Of a stretch of 64,000 nt of DNA, positions 50,717-63,409 are shown in pieces (positions within the stretch are counted from its first letter, which is position 1; the number at the start of each line of letters is the position of its first letter). The stretch covers positions 41,112,001 through 41,176,000 of the forward strand of contig JARDYH010000005.1 of NCBI GenBank assembly GCA_029215795.1. The letters run 5' to 3'. This DNA comes from Anniella stebbinsi. Lineage: Eukaryota > Chordata > Lepidosauria > Squamata > Anniellidae. A program made the position numbers and the translations under genes. The notes beneath the pieces were generated by a model. The model made no database searches and had not been told where the DNA came from. It worked only from the letters and a program-made list of their open reading frames with translations.

Positions 50717-53700
50717 GTATGGTAATAATAAAATAAACTTCTAAAGAACTTCCGTGTGTAGGGCTGAGAAGGAATTGAATTAAAACAGTGAATTGGAAGT
50801 CACCTGGCAATCCCATTCTTTGACATGGAAGCCATTTAACTTCCATTTCCTCCATTTTCGTATTCTTATCTCTTGAAAATTTCATTATAAAAAAAACAAC
50901 AATATTTTAAGGAGTTTAAAGGGTGAAGTTCTTCTGCTGAAGTTCTTAAAGAAAGTGTGTGAATTCAGTGTGCATTTCCAAATTACTTGCTGTATCAAGA
51001 GGAAGTAACTGTGTTTTACCTTTGAATAAGACATATGAGGGGTATGTGACATTGCTGTTTCACATACATGCAATCCATCCTTGGAAGTCATCTTGTATTA
51101 TGGGTGTGCCCACAGTCCATCTGTGGATGTGCAGTCACACAATCCTAGCAGAAGTTTTTTCCATCACTACTGCACTTTTCAAGCAGCTGTGCTAACAGAA
51201 TTGCTTTCCGGTCACTGTGCCTATAGGACAAAGCTTCATGCACATTCTCTGTGCAAATGTTTCTTCAGGCATCTCTTAGTCTACAGATCAAGATGCAGCT
51301 GATGTCTGACTTAATCTTTTCATGTTTGAGAGTGCCTGTTTCTGAATAAGAATATTGTGCAAATCCAACAAGTAGTGCTTGGCATCCACAAAAGTTTGGA
51401 AAATGATATGCAAATGATATCCAATTCATGTTTCAAATCACAGCACAGAATAAAACATTGAACATCAAATTATGCCGAAAAAACATGGCCGGTCAATCAG
51501 AGAAGGCTTGTTTAGATAAAAATATCTTCGGTAGGTTCTGAAAACAAAGCATTGTGGGCACCTGCCTGACATTGACAAAATCATGCATGTACTCTTTCCA
51601 TTGGTATCCCCTCATATAACTGGAGCAGATACAGGTTAAATTGTCACTCATTTTTAGTTTAATGGCTTAGACCCAAGACGTGCAAGATGGCTGCAACTGC
51701 TGAAGCCAACTGTTTGCTTACCAGTACAGACAACTGCAAACTGGATACTCAAAAGTTTGTTCCATGCATATGCCTGGATAGCATATGAGATCTCAATATC
51801 TGGCGAATTAGAGTTCTGATTCAACCCAAATTGCTTTCTTTTTAAAATATAAATTTCTAGTCCTCAGCCTTATGGGGCAGCGGGAGGAGGCTTGAAAATA
51901 AATACGCTATATCATATTCCCCCTCCCCCGGTTTCTACTCTATTCTTCCTCAAATTCCAAACTTGACAAACTCCAGAATACAGAGTAAAGTACCTTTGTA
52001 CCATTTAATCAAAATGGATAGGTCTTGTTTAACTACAGAATTTGTACTTGGTTCAGCTCCCCTCTCCCCCTGCTAACAAATGAATAATAGCTCTGACTGT
52101 AGAGGTAGCTAAGGGAGAACTCCTGAAATGAAGAAAACTTGGGGTAACAAGGAGTAAATTTTTACATGGAAAAGACTGAGAGTTCTGTTACTCAGAACAA
52201 TTTCATGTGCTCAGTATTCTATATTTCTAAGTTTATGTCTTTTGTATCACGCTCTTGTTGTTGGATCCCAGGGTTCTAGTAAAAAAAACCCTAAGTAGAT
52301 CTGGCAAGTCTGAAGTTTACCCAGTCCTCCTCTACACAAACCCCATCTAAAAAAGCAGGTTGTCTTGTTCTGCGGTGACTCCTACTGCTCCTCCACGGGA
52401 TAACGCAGATTAATAGACCCGCTTTTCTTTCCCTGAAAGATATTGGCAGCACCCTTCCCCCCTCGCCCGCCCCATATTTTTTTATGTAACATCCCTACAG
52501 GGGCACCTGCTTACCGATATTAATAGCAACGGTTGCTCAGTGGCAATATGCTTATTGCTAAGCTCTGGCTAGCATTAGCAGCTCTTTGCAAACAGCGTTT
52601 CTCTTGCTGCTGTAGCCAGCAAAGCTCAAAGGCTCCCAAGGCCTTAATTTTCAACTGGCCCAAGTATGACCAAGGCTGTCTACTCGCACAGCAGATGGAC
52701 TAGCCACTAGTAATACACCCATCAAGATGTGCCAACAGGTCCGTGTACATTAGGGGGAAATCCCATGAATGTGTGAATAGATATTTCTGTGGCTAATCTC
52801 TATAATACATTTGCTTTGGCTATAATGACACAAGGGGGAATTTGGTAAAGTGCAGACATGGGAGGATCTGCATGGCAAACAAACATTTAGCTGTTGATGC
52901 GAATGTGGTGATAGGAAGCCTCATCTGCTGGATGTTAGGCACTCTAGGAAATAGAAAGCATTGATAGGAACCCTTCCAGGAAAAAACAAACAAAAAACAG
53001 TTGACACCTCTAGGAGTACTGGAGATCTCTACAGTTGGAGCAGCACACCATATTGTACTTGCTGCAGCAAACACTATTGTCACACATGTCTTCCACAGCA
53101 AGAGGATCAGAAGTGGCAGAAGTCCATTCTGATACAAGCATCTTGAGACTCATGAGCGCATGCATCTTGGATATGTCACCCAGACCAGGTTTCCAGACAC
53201 ATGAACCTGGCCATTTGAAAATGCACATACATGCATATATGATTAACACGATGGATGCAACTGCTGTAGGTGGCACTGCTTTTCCCCACAGCAATCATAA
53301 TGTGTAGTTCTGCCCTTAAAGGTGGAATATTGGAGCAGAGGAGAGATGGAGGTGTGCTAAGTCGCTGGGAAAAATATTCTCCCAGAGAAGCAAAGGGAGG
53401 GTTCGCCTTATGGTCAAAGGACTTGGAAGGAATGTTCCTTCAAGCAAGATTAGCAGTGCTAATGTGTTTCTGCCTTTTCCTTGTGGCTTGTTGACTTCAG
53501 CCAGTAGGACCAGTTTATTGAGCTACTTCTTTCTTCCAGGGATGTGTGCTGTATTTGCTGCTGCTTTTTCTACCTGGGACATGCTGTAATTTTCAGGTTG
53601 TTTTTCTCTGTAGGAAGATTTTGGGGGCAAACTAGACATGATATTAATGACCTGAATGGTGTTCACATAAATGTATTTGGTTATGTAAACATCAGCCCTA

Positions 53701-55193
53701 GGGAAACCTGGGCAGCTTTAGGATCATGGAGTGGGGTGGGGGGAATTTAACTCTCCCTCGCCCAGCAAAAGTCTTTCCTTTGAAGCTGTTATTTGCATTT
53801 CAAGGGAAGCTCCCATTGGCATTGATGAAATTAACATCAAGTTTAGTTTGGCCCTTAGCTGGGCTTTTTCTTGCCTTTGGGTGGGTGGTTGGACTGGATG
53901 ATCTTCTTGTTCCTCTCATCCTTGTGACTTTGAATTCTGCTTATCACTTCTCAGGCATCGTAGTGCTTGGAGAGCAGTTCTTACCAGAAGTATTTGCTCT
54001 TACCGGAGACATAGGAAACCTGTAAGAGTTCTTTTGATTGGAGCAAGGGTTGGCAGACTTCAGGCTTACAGGATTTTTATTTTTCACTAGAACCTCAAGG
54101 CCTACCAACGAGACAGTTATAAAATAACAGCTCAAGAAGGGAGACATAGAATTTACAGAATGAGGTGCCTCTGAGCACATGCTTGGACCTCGGTGCACAA
54201 ATCCTTTAAAATGTAAATCTACTCCTGTTCCTCCCCCCCCCCCCCCAAGAATTCTGATTTCAGCAGCCTATTGTAGGAGAGAAAAGGGCTTTTTCTTGTC
54301 ACTATTGGTGAACTGTTAGAAGTTGGAAACCTTTACAGATCTACTGCCTTTTGACTGCCCTTGGATTAGAACAAATATTCCAGCAGGATTAATTTAAAGA
54401 AGAGTACAGCTGGGCAATAAACCTGTTTGAGCGTTTCTCATCCACTCTTGCATCTAAGTTGCAGTGTGCTAATGTATTGGCAATGTTCAAATTCATTAGC
54501 ATTTTATGAGTCTGCCTGTCAGAATTTTTATTTTCCCTCTAGCGTTTTGGGGTGGGAGGGTTAAGAGAACTATCTGGAGCACAATGACCCAGCATTGAAT
54601 CAAATAAATGTCTGATGTAGTGTCTTTGTTCCAAGAAAAACAGTTTCCTTTTGGTCCCAGGGAAGAGGGGGAGAAAAATGTTCTCAAAGGCCCTGTTCGT
54701 GGAGGCAACAAGTTTTGGTGCGCGAGCACCTGCCTTCGTAAATCCCCTCTGTTTTATGGAGTTTTCTTTAGAAGAGAGGGCTTGAGGCTGTGTCTACTGC
54801 TCTTCTTAGCCGTTAAAGCCACAGAAGAAAACGGCTGTTCTCCTCTCAGGGCGCATGTGAAAAGCCATAATGGAAAGTTAATAGCTACCAAAAGCCAGGA
54901 AGGTGCTGAGGGAGGGAATTCAAGCATGACGGGGGAGGAAGAGAGTGTGCAAGCCAGAAGCATGGGCTCAGTGACCAAGCCAAGAGGGGGCAAATGGGGA
55001 CAGGTCATGCTTGCATATCAGGAGGAGATCATGTTTCCTGTGTCAATCACTTTCATTTCTGTAGACTGGGCCAAGCAGGGTCAGCCCTACCGTTAGGCAG
55101 AGTGAACTGGCCTAATGATCATGAAACAGAGTTGGAAAGCAGCAGCAAATGGTTAATTCTTTTATTTATTATTTTTGCATTTTTATTGGTGGG

Positions 55194-55194
55194 G

Positions 55195-55221
<27 letters not shown>
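55194..55221. repeat. (GA)n microsatellite
   Basis: About 13 GA units within GGGGAGAGAG...GAGGTGGGG. Confidence 0.9.
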
Positions 55222-55226
<5 letters not shown>

Positions 55227-55784
55227 CAGGCTCTTGTGGGATCTTCTACCTCAGGTGCCAAGATAACTTGGCTGGCCTTGGATACTATGCAGCTTGACTA
55301 TGAGGTGGCAGGCTGGGAAGGGGAAAGGCCGTGTACTGCCTGCCTCAGACAGCAAAATGGCTTGGGTTGGCCCTGTGGCCCAAAAAATAAAGCATATGTG
55401 TAAGGGAAAGAATATGCACCTACATCTGTCTTAATCTGTAAAAAATAATATTCATATAATTGTCTAAATTATCCTTGAGTTTGCGTGTGTGGAAGTCGCA
55501 GAAGATTTGCACATGAATACCCATGTAGGAAAAATAATGTGAATTCCTTCAGAGGGAAAACTCTTAGAAACATTTGAATAAACAAACTGATTTTTAGTTT
55601 TTTAAAAAAAGCATTCTAGTGATCTGGAAAAATGCATTAAAATACTGTTTAGTGGTAGATATATTCCAAACAATGGCCTCCCTTAAGAAATCATTTCCAA
55701 TGCAGGTAAGCAAGGTGCTTCCATAATAATTTTAAAAACACAAATGTTGCCATTATGAAATCAACTCAGCCAGTTACTCAGGGT

Positions 55785-55857
55785 GCAGTTCTATGCAAGT
55801 TTAGACAGAAAAAGTCCTATGACTTTTTTCTGTCTAAACATGCATAGGATTGCACCC
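55785..55857. repeat. near-perfect short palindrome, CCTATGCA type
   Basis: The left arm GGGTGCAGTTCTATGCAAGT then TTAGACAGAAAAAGTC is inverted as GACTTTTTTCTGTCTAAACA then TGCATAGGATTGCACCC. A loop of a few bases. It is the cleanest member of this family in the window. Confidence 0.8.
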
Positions 55858-56005
55858 TCAGAGGAATAAGTCCCTGTTCATCCATGCAGATGAGGAAAGT
55901 TCAGGGGTCAGCAATCAACCTGGGAAATCCTCGCTTTGGCTGCATGAGAATGGATAGCTGCACTTTGGCTTCTGATAACATTTTCCTCACTTCATTTCTT
56001 CACAG

Positions 56006-56119
56006 AACTTTGAAGTCAAAGCTGATGACCTGGAGCCAATATCAGAACTGGGACGCGGTGCCTACGGGGTAGTAGAGATGATGCGGCATATGCCCAGTGG
56101 GCAAATTATGGCAGTGAAG
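56006..56119 (+). CDS. MAP2K6: MAP2K6 exon 4, glycine-rich loop and ATP-binding lysine
   Basis: 114 bp, phase 0 at both ends, between CTTCACAG and GTAGAG. It encodes 38 residues starting NFEVKADDLEPISELG. The glycine-rich loop is GRGAYGVV (GxGxxGxV). The exon ends with MAVK, whose Lys is the ATP-anchoring residue of subdomain II. Differences from the human protein as I remember it are minor (S for M before ELGRG, M for K in VEMMRH, M for V before PSG). No frameshift or stop. A 118-bp palindrome lies 280 bp downstream in intron 4. Confidence 0.97.
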
Positions 56120-56397
56120 GTAGAGCAAAGCTCTGTGGTTATTCTCTCTTTGTATGTTTTAACTTTACAAATTCATGCTGCCTCCCTGCCCCAGTAGATA
56201 TTTGTGTTTTGCAACATTGTTATATGGTAATGTATATGTGAAACAAGCTTGAACATTCATTAAAGGTTCTTTTATCAGAGTTCCATTAACCATGCCTAAA
56301 TAGACAAAACATCAGTAATATGGAGTACAGGTCATCTGTATGCTAGCTGTCAGTCATCTGCTTGAACCAATTTGCAATATTGCATACTGGCCTTGGA

Positions 56398-56515
56398 GCC
56401 TATCTACTACACTACTGCTTTAAAATGGTTTATAACCGTTTTAAACCGGTCAATAACAGTTATTAACTGGTTTAAAACTGTTATAAACCATTTTAAAGCA
56501 GTAATGTAGATAGGC
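56398..56515. repeat. 118-bp near-perfect palindrome
   Basis: It starts GCCTATCTACTACACTACTG and ends CAGTAATGTAGATAGGC. The inside is a series of AAACCATTTTAAA/AACCGGTTT-like blocks that fold back on themselves. MITE-like; no target duplication recognised. Confidence 0.8.
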
Positions 56516-58109
56516 TTTTGCTTTCCAGAGGTCATATTTCCATAGTAAAGAGTCAAACCTTTAATTGTACTCTTTCTGTCTGTTGGATTTGATTTTCATA
56601 TAGGAGTGGGTTTTAAGGATTGAATTATTTGATCATGTCTCCCCACCCCCAACACATTATCACATGAAAACAGTTGCTTTGTGGGTTTCTAGAAGCATTT
56701 GGCTCGTTACTGTTAGAAATGGGATTAGATAAACCTTTGGCCTGACTCAAGGGCAGTTGGATCCTTAACTTGTTCCTTTTGATTTTCTCTCTCCATGATA
56801 GTGCTTCCAAAATGTGGGAGTAGTACCCTTCAATATTGAGGGAAACTGGTAATGTGGAATGCTCATTACGATGAAAATGGGCTATTTGCATCCACTTTTA
56901 ACATATTTTGGGATGTAATTTGGTATATAAGAGATGTGACATACAGATGTGCATATGAAAACATCTTATTTGTATGCTATACATCTTTGGTCACGTTTGA
57001 TGATCACATTATCTATACCAGGTAAGTTGAGATGTGAACAAACCGTATGCCTACCCATGCAGCCATTTCCCTCTCCCTTCTTGGCATGCCTGAATGTAGA
57101 GTGGAAGTCTCCAAACTGAACCAGGAAACTATGGTTACCAGCTTTGGAACATGCCAGGATCTTAAGCCAACTTCAAATGATGGTTTAAGAGTCAGATGTG
57201 CTGTGAAGAGAAGAGAGAAGGGGTTGTTTGCAGAGAGGAAAGGTTTGTTCATTTCCTGGCTTGTTAAGCTGAGATAAGATAATCCGTACTGGGCCTTTGT
57301 CTTCTGTTTACATGAACCCCAATCAATTTCTGCTTATTCACCAAAAATTGGGTTAGTTATGATATTATGGTCTTATGGTTTATTATCAGTCAGCATAATC
57401 TTTATTTCTGTATTATAGACAAAAGAGATGTAAAACAAAATAAGTGCATTGCCTTAATTTCATTGAAAATACTGTAAATAGCAGAGCTAGCTTTATTTTT
57501 CTGTTATATAATCACCCACGTAGTAAATATAGACAATTTTGTTTATGTCTGTGGTGATTATTATGATTTGTATATCAAGTATTGGCAAGTATGTATCTTA
57601 AACAATCCCTGTATAATGTTGGGTTTTTTTAAAAAAAGTTCTAATAGGTGACATAAAATTATGTTTTAAAAATTAGATTTCACATTAAATAAAGATTACG
57701 CAATATTTTAATTTAAAAATGTGAAATCAGAAAACAGACAAAATATTTCATTAAACAAAATCACATTTCTAGTGTGTTAAAAGTCTTAGGAAAGAATTTC
57801 CTACCTGCTTATATTGGCATTGTCCCACTGAAGTTGATTTGCCGACAAAAATATAAGAACTGATAATTGACTTGCTCATTTCCTTTCTAAAAGCCATGAG
57901 AAAAGGAATTTAGGCTTGGTTAGTTCATGATTAGCCCATGGTTAATCCTAGGAGTGAGCAGAGAGTTATTGGCTTCATTCTTACCACTGTGCCAAGCTGT
58001 TACATCCTAGCAGATTAGTTCAGATTCCAGTGACTTTGACACACAGCTCAGATCCCAGATGCTCCATTTAATCTCCGGTAGAGCTAACCATGGTTTGTTC
58101 TCTTTACCC

Positions 58110-58235
58110 AACCTGGTGTCCTCTGGATGTTTTGGATTAGAACTCCCAACATTCCTGTTTATCGGCTATCCTGGCTGAGGCTGGTGGGAGTTGCAGTCCA
58201 AAAAAACCTGGAGGGCACTAAGTTGGGGTGGCTGC
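58110..58235. repeat. short palindromic repeat, GGACTACAA type, copy 5
   Basis: CTCTGGATGTTTTGGATTAG opens and GGAGTTGCAGTCCAAAAAAA closes, with GGCTATCCTGGCTGAGGCTG between. Confidence 0.65.
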
Positions 58236-58845
58236 CTTAACTCTTGTTAAGATCCCAAATGCAGTAAAATCACAGTTGAGCTTGTTAAGTTCTGCTTGTA
58301 TGTGTAGGGAGACACCAGCAGGTCCTGGCTCTCACCATGCAAGCAGAGAGGTGGGTGTAGTGCTGAAACCACCTTAACCATGTTTTGCTTGGCACAGATG
58401 CAATAGTTAACCAAGGTTAATGCAAACCATGTCATGGGAAAACCTGCTTCATACCATGGTTGCATATTCTGATTTGCAGCCAGGGTTAAAATACTCTGAT
58501 GTAATGCTTAACCATGTTTAAGCGTTATGTCTATATGGGCTAGTCAGTCTGAACTGAAGCTCCATACACTGCTCTTTCCCACAACCAGGGGTTTCCTGTT
58601 CACTTTAGCGTGAGGGGGAGGGTCATCTATAAGCATATTGTAGTGGTACACACACGTGGACCCTGTCCCTGACATGAATGTGAATGAGAAAGACCTTGCT
58701 GAGTGCTTCAAAGGTGTCACACACCAAAGGAGCTGCTGGACCAGGGCAGGTGAAGTGTGCATTGCTAAGCCCGGGCCTCTTTCAGTAATTGCCCTCTGCT
58801 AAATATTCTGCCATCATAGCTTTGGTAATGATGGAAGAACAGAGG

Positions 58846-58891
58846 AAGGGAAAAGAGAGAGAAGAGAGAAAGAGAAGAGAAAGAGAAAGAA
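58846..58891. repeat. GA-rich simple repeat
   Basis: Interrupted AAAGAGAGAAGAGAGAAAG-type purine run on the + strand. Confidence 0.8.
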
Positions 58892-59124
58892 AGCACTTCT
58901 GTAATAACAATAATCCTTTGCCCTTCTATAGCACCTCACATCCGAGGATCTCACAGTGCTTCCCAGACATAAATTACGCCTGTGAGGTAGGTAAGCATTA
59001 TTATCCCCGTTTCACATAGGCACAAAGAAAGAGGCTTTTTAAAAAACAAAAACAGCAACAACAACCACACTCCTTCAAACGTGACCTCTAATTTTGGGTG
59101 CCTGTTTTGAGACAGGCAGCCTAT

Positions 59125-59205
59125 GTATGTCTACTCAGAAGTAACTGTCACTGATTTCAATGGGACTTACCCACAGGTAAGTGTGCATTGGACCACACCC
59201 TTATT
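59125..59205. repeat. short palindromic repeat, CCTATGCA type
   Basis: TATGTCTACTCAGAAGTAAC and inverted CAGGTAAGTGTGCATTGGAC bracket TTTCAATGGGACTTACC. Same family as 3328-3416. Confidence 0.6.
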
Positions 59206-59583
59206 GTCTAAGGGCCACAAAAGCACTATGTTTTGTCAGAAGGGACTAGAGCTTGGGCGTTAGGGCTTTCTGATTCAAAATCTCTGCTGGCTTGAACCTC
59301 TGTGGCTGCAATCAGTTTTTAGCTCTTGAAATGCACCTAGTTTGGAGGCTTCCTGCTTTTAACTGCCGGGCCCCAGCAATTTGTTTTTCCTTGTCGGTTC
59401 AGAAAGGGCAATAAAGAGGTGGAAATGCCTTCGAAATGAAAAAGCACGTTTCAAATTTGCTTGATTAAAACGAGCCAAATGACCTCACTCTTGTAACTTT
59501 TGTGATCAATGAGCTCTTGGATGAAATGATGCACGTGGCTGGGAATGAGAGGAATGCCAATTAAAACCGGGTCTGTTTTGCAG

Positions 59584-59703
59584 CGAATCCGAGCAACGGT
59601 GAACAGCCAGGAGCAGAAGAGGCTACTGATGGACCTAGACATTTCCATGAGGACAGTAGACTGTCACTTCACTGTCACTTTCTATGGCGCACTGTTTAGA
59701 GAG
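59584..59703 (+). CDS. MAP2K6: MAP2K6 exon 5, kinase N-lobe helix C region
   Basis: 120 bp, phase 0 at both ends, between TTTTGCAG and GTATGG. It encodes 40 residues starting RIRATVNSQEQKRLLMDLDI and ending FYGALFRE. This covers subdomain III (helix C, with the Glu-rich SQEQ segment) and strands 4-5. One residue differs in a usually conserved spot: DCH where the mammalian protein has DCP (codon CAC). That is either a lineage change or an assembly error. The rest is identical to the mammalian MKK6 sequence as remembered. Confidence 0.97.
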
Positions 59704-61144
59704 GTATGGCTTTATGGATCCTGGCTTGTGTCTCCCACTGTATTTGGGTTGCACTCCTACCTAGAACCTAGGAAGCTGCTGTATACCAGGTCACACTGTG
59801 TATCCATCTAGCCTGGTATGGCCTATTGTGACTGTCCCTGGCACTCCAGGTTGACTAGCATTGCTCTTTCCCATTACCTGATCCCCTTTTAATTGCAGAT
59901 ACAAAGTACTTTTTAATTTATTTATTGGAAGATTTTAATATCTCACCCTTCCAATGCAATCACATTACTTAGAACGACTTATAACAATCAAAATACCACA
60001 GCCCATATCAAGGCAGCACTATAAAAGCCAGGTAGTATAAAAGTATGCTCAGGGCGTATTGAAAATGGGCTCAGTAAATAAAAAGTCCTATACAGGTTTC
60101 ATCATATATATATATTTTAAAAAAACACCTCGCCTACCCTGCAAGATGACAAACTTGCCAGAACAGGAAAGTTTTTACCAACTGATGGAGAGGGGCAGGG
60201 AGCCAAACGATGCTTTCTACCCCTGTGTTCTGGTCCTTCTCATGCACACTTAACCTTGGAATCACCCCAACTGAACATGGTTTGTGCTGTATGTATATCT
60301 ATGAAACCTTCATTGTGGTTGTGTTAGCATACTCACAAGCTTGCTAGACCTTGAAACACCCACTCCAAATCCTGAAAACAATGCAGGCATGCATACTTTT
60401 AAAATGGTTTAGTGCCAGAATTCCAGATTTCTTTTTAAATCAATAAAGATGACTACAGAAATTCTGAAATCCTGCTTCTGTATCCTTACTGCACAAATTG
60501 GAATTGATTCAGGATGGAATACACTTGGGCCAAATAATCCTTCAAGTAGTGCTTCTGGCAATGACCATGCTTAGCAAACGTGTTACATTCCTCAAGGTGG
60601 TTAATGTTTTAGGCCTGGATGTTTCCGTGATCAGAGTGGGGAGTCATGCATCTTAATTTTCAAGGTTCTCCCACGTATCATATTTTAAAGCAAAATAAGC
60701 TTTTTTTGTGTCACTGTTGAATTTTGGCAGCGAACTGCCGCTTTTCTTTTTGCTGCCACCATGCCCCTGAATTTCAGCAGTAGGGGCTGCCAAATAAGGC
60801 CAGAAGGCAGACGCATGTGGGCTGTGGGGCATGTGTTTCCCATCCCTGAGTTACATGGTTCATGCAATGGCAGAGATGACTTATCACCTAGATTGTAATT
60901 TAAAAAAAGAAAATGGGAAGCTACAATAACTAAAGCCCTGTTCCTGGTCTCCTGAATCCTGCATTGTCCTGAGACATTAGTGCATTTTCAGGTTAAATGC
61001 CAGGCTTCAATGTGTGGTAGAAGATATATTAAAAAGTGTGTGGACCAGGGAAACTATGGAAGACAATACACATATGCTTTGGTGGAAGTGGGGAGGTGTT
61101 AGTGAAAGCTGGTAGCCAGTGTCTTTTCTCCTGCATTTCCCCAG
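59704..61144 (+). other. MAP2K6: MAP2K6 intron 5
   Basis: 1.4 kb, GTATGG donor, CATTTCCCCAG acceptor. It has a tRNA-headed SINE fragment (59767-59860) and an antisense LINE-tail-like stretch at about 59915-60010. The rest holds nothing recognised. Confidence 0.85.
59767..59860 (-). repeat. tRNA-headed SINE-like repeat, antisense fragment
   Basis: CCTAGGAAGCTGCTGTATAC then CATCTAGCCTGGTATGGCC and TGTCCCTGGCACTCCAGG are in the same order as 28884-28970. Confidence 0.5.
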
Positions 61145-61261
61145 GGAGATGTGTGGATTTGTATGGAACTGATGGACACTTCACTGGACAAGTTCTACAA
61201 GCAAGTCATTGACAAAGGTTTGACGATTCCTGAGGACATCCTAGGAAAAATAGCTGTCTCA
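61145..61261 (+). CDS. MAP2K6: MAP2K6 exon 6, hinge and helix D
   Basis: 117 bp, phase 0 at both ends, between TTCCCCAG and GTGAGT. It encodes 39 residues starting GDVWICMELMDTSLDKFYKQ and ending GKIAVS. It contains the hinge segment CMELMDTSLD that lines the ATP pocket and the start of the C-lobe (TIPEDILGKIA). One difference from the mammalian form as remembered: DKGL rather than DKGQ before TIPED. Confidence 0.97.
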
Positions 61262-62481
61262 GTGAGTGCTTCTGTTTCTCGTTTTTTTTTTCCCATTCAC
61301 CTTATAAAATGGATTTTAGCACCCTTTCTATCTTTGTAATTCACATCTATCAATCAGCTGGTAATAGATAAAGTTTCAGAAGAAGAAAGTAGCTGCTTCT
61401 CTTTAATGGCTCAATCTTGTTAGTAGATTGAGGTACATCAATCTAGTAGAGAGATGCGTCAAACACACAGCTCAACTTGGACCCCACTTCGGAAAGTGGG
61501 TTGATTTTGACCCAAACCACTTTGGGCGCAGCTCGCTTCATCTCAGGTCCAAAGCAAAGCCTCACCTCGGGAAATTCAAAGCTTTGTATGTCTCCCCATT
61601 GATTTACATGAGAAAATGAAAAAATCTCTCTCTCTCAACTTTCTGACACAATTGGATGGTATTTTCAGGTATAGTACTCTTTTCTGAGTTATACCTGCCC
61701 AATCTGGATGAGTAATAGTTGCCAGATAGGTGCAGGGGGGTTGTACAAGAGAAGTCTTGAATGAAAATGACGTACATCATAGAGGAGCCACTAGCGAAGT
61801 AACTTGTAAAATTCCAGAAAGAACGTTGTGGGAGTTAGGGAATTACGATGAATGAAAAACTGAGTGCTGCTTCTACATTCCTCCCAAAAGCCCTGTGATT
61901 GGAAGTAGCAAAAACAACAATGAACCCTAGTAAAGTTATTCCTTGGTTGGAAGCTAGAGCTGTTAGTCATAAAGCTACACCCTCATCCCCCCTCTCCTCT
62001 CCCCCCACATGCCTGCCATTTTCCTTTAATGGAAAGCTTGCCATTTTATGTGATCAGAATTCCTATCCCCATCCTGCTCTTTGGCTATGTTTTTTCTGCA
62101 AAGAGCAACCATCTTGTATTGCGAGTGGTGAGGAATTCCCTAGTCCCCTGGAATTTAGCCATCAAAACTTTTGAAATAGTGATCCAACAAAGGTTGGGTG
62201 CACTCTGATCCTTGGAAGGTCATTGCATCGGTATTTATTTTGAGCATGCTGCTAAAGGTGGCTGGAAGAGCAGTGATGAATACCATGAATCATGTTTTAT
62301 CATTCTGGTGCCAGACTGCAGTCTCAGCAGTAGTAATTGCCATGATGCCCAACCTAGACTGTCTCCACCCCAGTTAAGTGTTGAAAGGAGGGTGAACTTG
62401 TGGCCTGGCTCTGGAAAAGAGAGTGCAATCTGTCTGCCTCAGCCAGATCAGCTCATTCTTGTCTGTGGTTGTGTTTTTCAG
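61262..62481 (+). other. MAP2K6: MAP2K6 intron 6
   Basis: 1.2 kb, GTGAGT donor, TGTGTTTTTCAG acceptor. No repeat family recognised with confidence. Confidence 0.85.
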
Positions 62482-62533
62482 ATTGTAAAGGCATTAGAAC
62501 ACCTACACAGTAAGCTCTCTGTAATTCACCGAG
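62482..62533 (+). CDS. MAP2K6: MAP2K6 exon 7, up to the split HRD motif
   Basis: 52 bp between GTTTTTCAG and GTAAGT. It encodes IVKALEHLHSKLSVIHR plus the first base of the next codon, which in MKK6 is the Asp of HRD. The catalytic-loop Asp codon is therefore split by intron 7 (phase 1). The remaining kinase C-lobe (catalytic loop, DFG, the SVAKT activation loop and the DVD docking region) must lie beyond 64000. Exon length and phase equal the mammalian gene as remembered. Confidence 0.96.
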
Positions 62534-63409
62534 GTAAGTGTGAGCAGTGTTGCAGGCTGTGACAATTCTTGAACCTAAAAGGAGTTGATGAGTATTGTGT
62601 AAGAAGAGCCCTGTTTAGCTCAGTTTTAAACCTACACAAAGCAATAGGATTTTATCTCCCTGGTTGCAGAGGACACATGACACCAGTGCTCTGGCAGGTG
62701 CAATGGTTTCCTGTTTTCCAAGCACAGTCCAAGATGCTTGTTTTGACCTGTTAAGCTCTTGGGTAACTGGAATGCTAATTTGGGCCTTTGCAAACTTACT
62801 GTTTTGGTACCTTTCTACATCAGCTGCCCCACCTATGATATGGGTATAATGGTACTGAACTACCTACGCTGTGTTTTTAAGAATTACCAAGATACAGCGG
62901 GTTGAATCCAAAGATGTGCAAATGGAGGGCTGTTTGTGCAACAGATATTTTGCATCCCTTCCTCTCCCCTCCCACTCTCGCCCAACCTACATCCCACAAA
63001 AATCTTCAGTGGAGGGTCAGAGGATCTTCCTGAATAGTGGGAGCTTTGGTGCGGGAGCCATAATGGGAGGAGAGATAATCTAAAATCAGGCCGAGGCACC
63101 TTCTGCTCATGCAACTTTGGGTGCCAAGCCATGTATGTGCATTGAGCAGTCAATTAGGAAACACATCTAAAATGCTACACGTTGTTGTTACTATATAACT
63201 TTGATACTAGGTATCCTTCTTCATTGAATTTCATAGGAAGATGTTTGGAGGTAATCTCAGCATCTCCTGCTACAGTAAAGAAATACTGTTGCTAGTTACT
63301 GGCTGTTCAGAGTGGACATAATTTCATTGCAATAGCCTGGTACAGACATAATGTTGAGTTCTTGATATCCACAGTTTATAAATTAATTGCCAGCGCTGGG
63401 AACACACAC

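Larger units (their letters stand above)
50717..56005 (+). other. MAP2K6: MAP2K6 intron 3
   Basis: 5.3 kb, GTATGG donor, ATTTCTTCACAG acceptor. It is mostly free of recognisable transposons and looks more unique than intron 1. It holds poly-C near 54232-54247, a (GA)n at 55194-55221 and a short palindrome at 55785-55857. Confidence 0.85.
56120..59583 (+). other. MAP2K6: MAP2K6 intron 4
   Basis: 3.5 kb, GTAGAG donor, TCTGTTTTGCAG acceptor. It contains palindromes at 56398-56515, 58110-58235 and 59125-59205 and a GA-rich tract at 58846-58891. Otherwise AT-rich with nothing recognised. Confidence 0.85.

Noticed and set aside
61436..61600. Possible diverged hAT-type element (GAGAGATGCGTC, CCACTTCGG / GGGCGCAGC words)
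   Set aside because: No convincing inverted ends or target duplication could be paired, so it is left as unassigned intron sequence.
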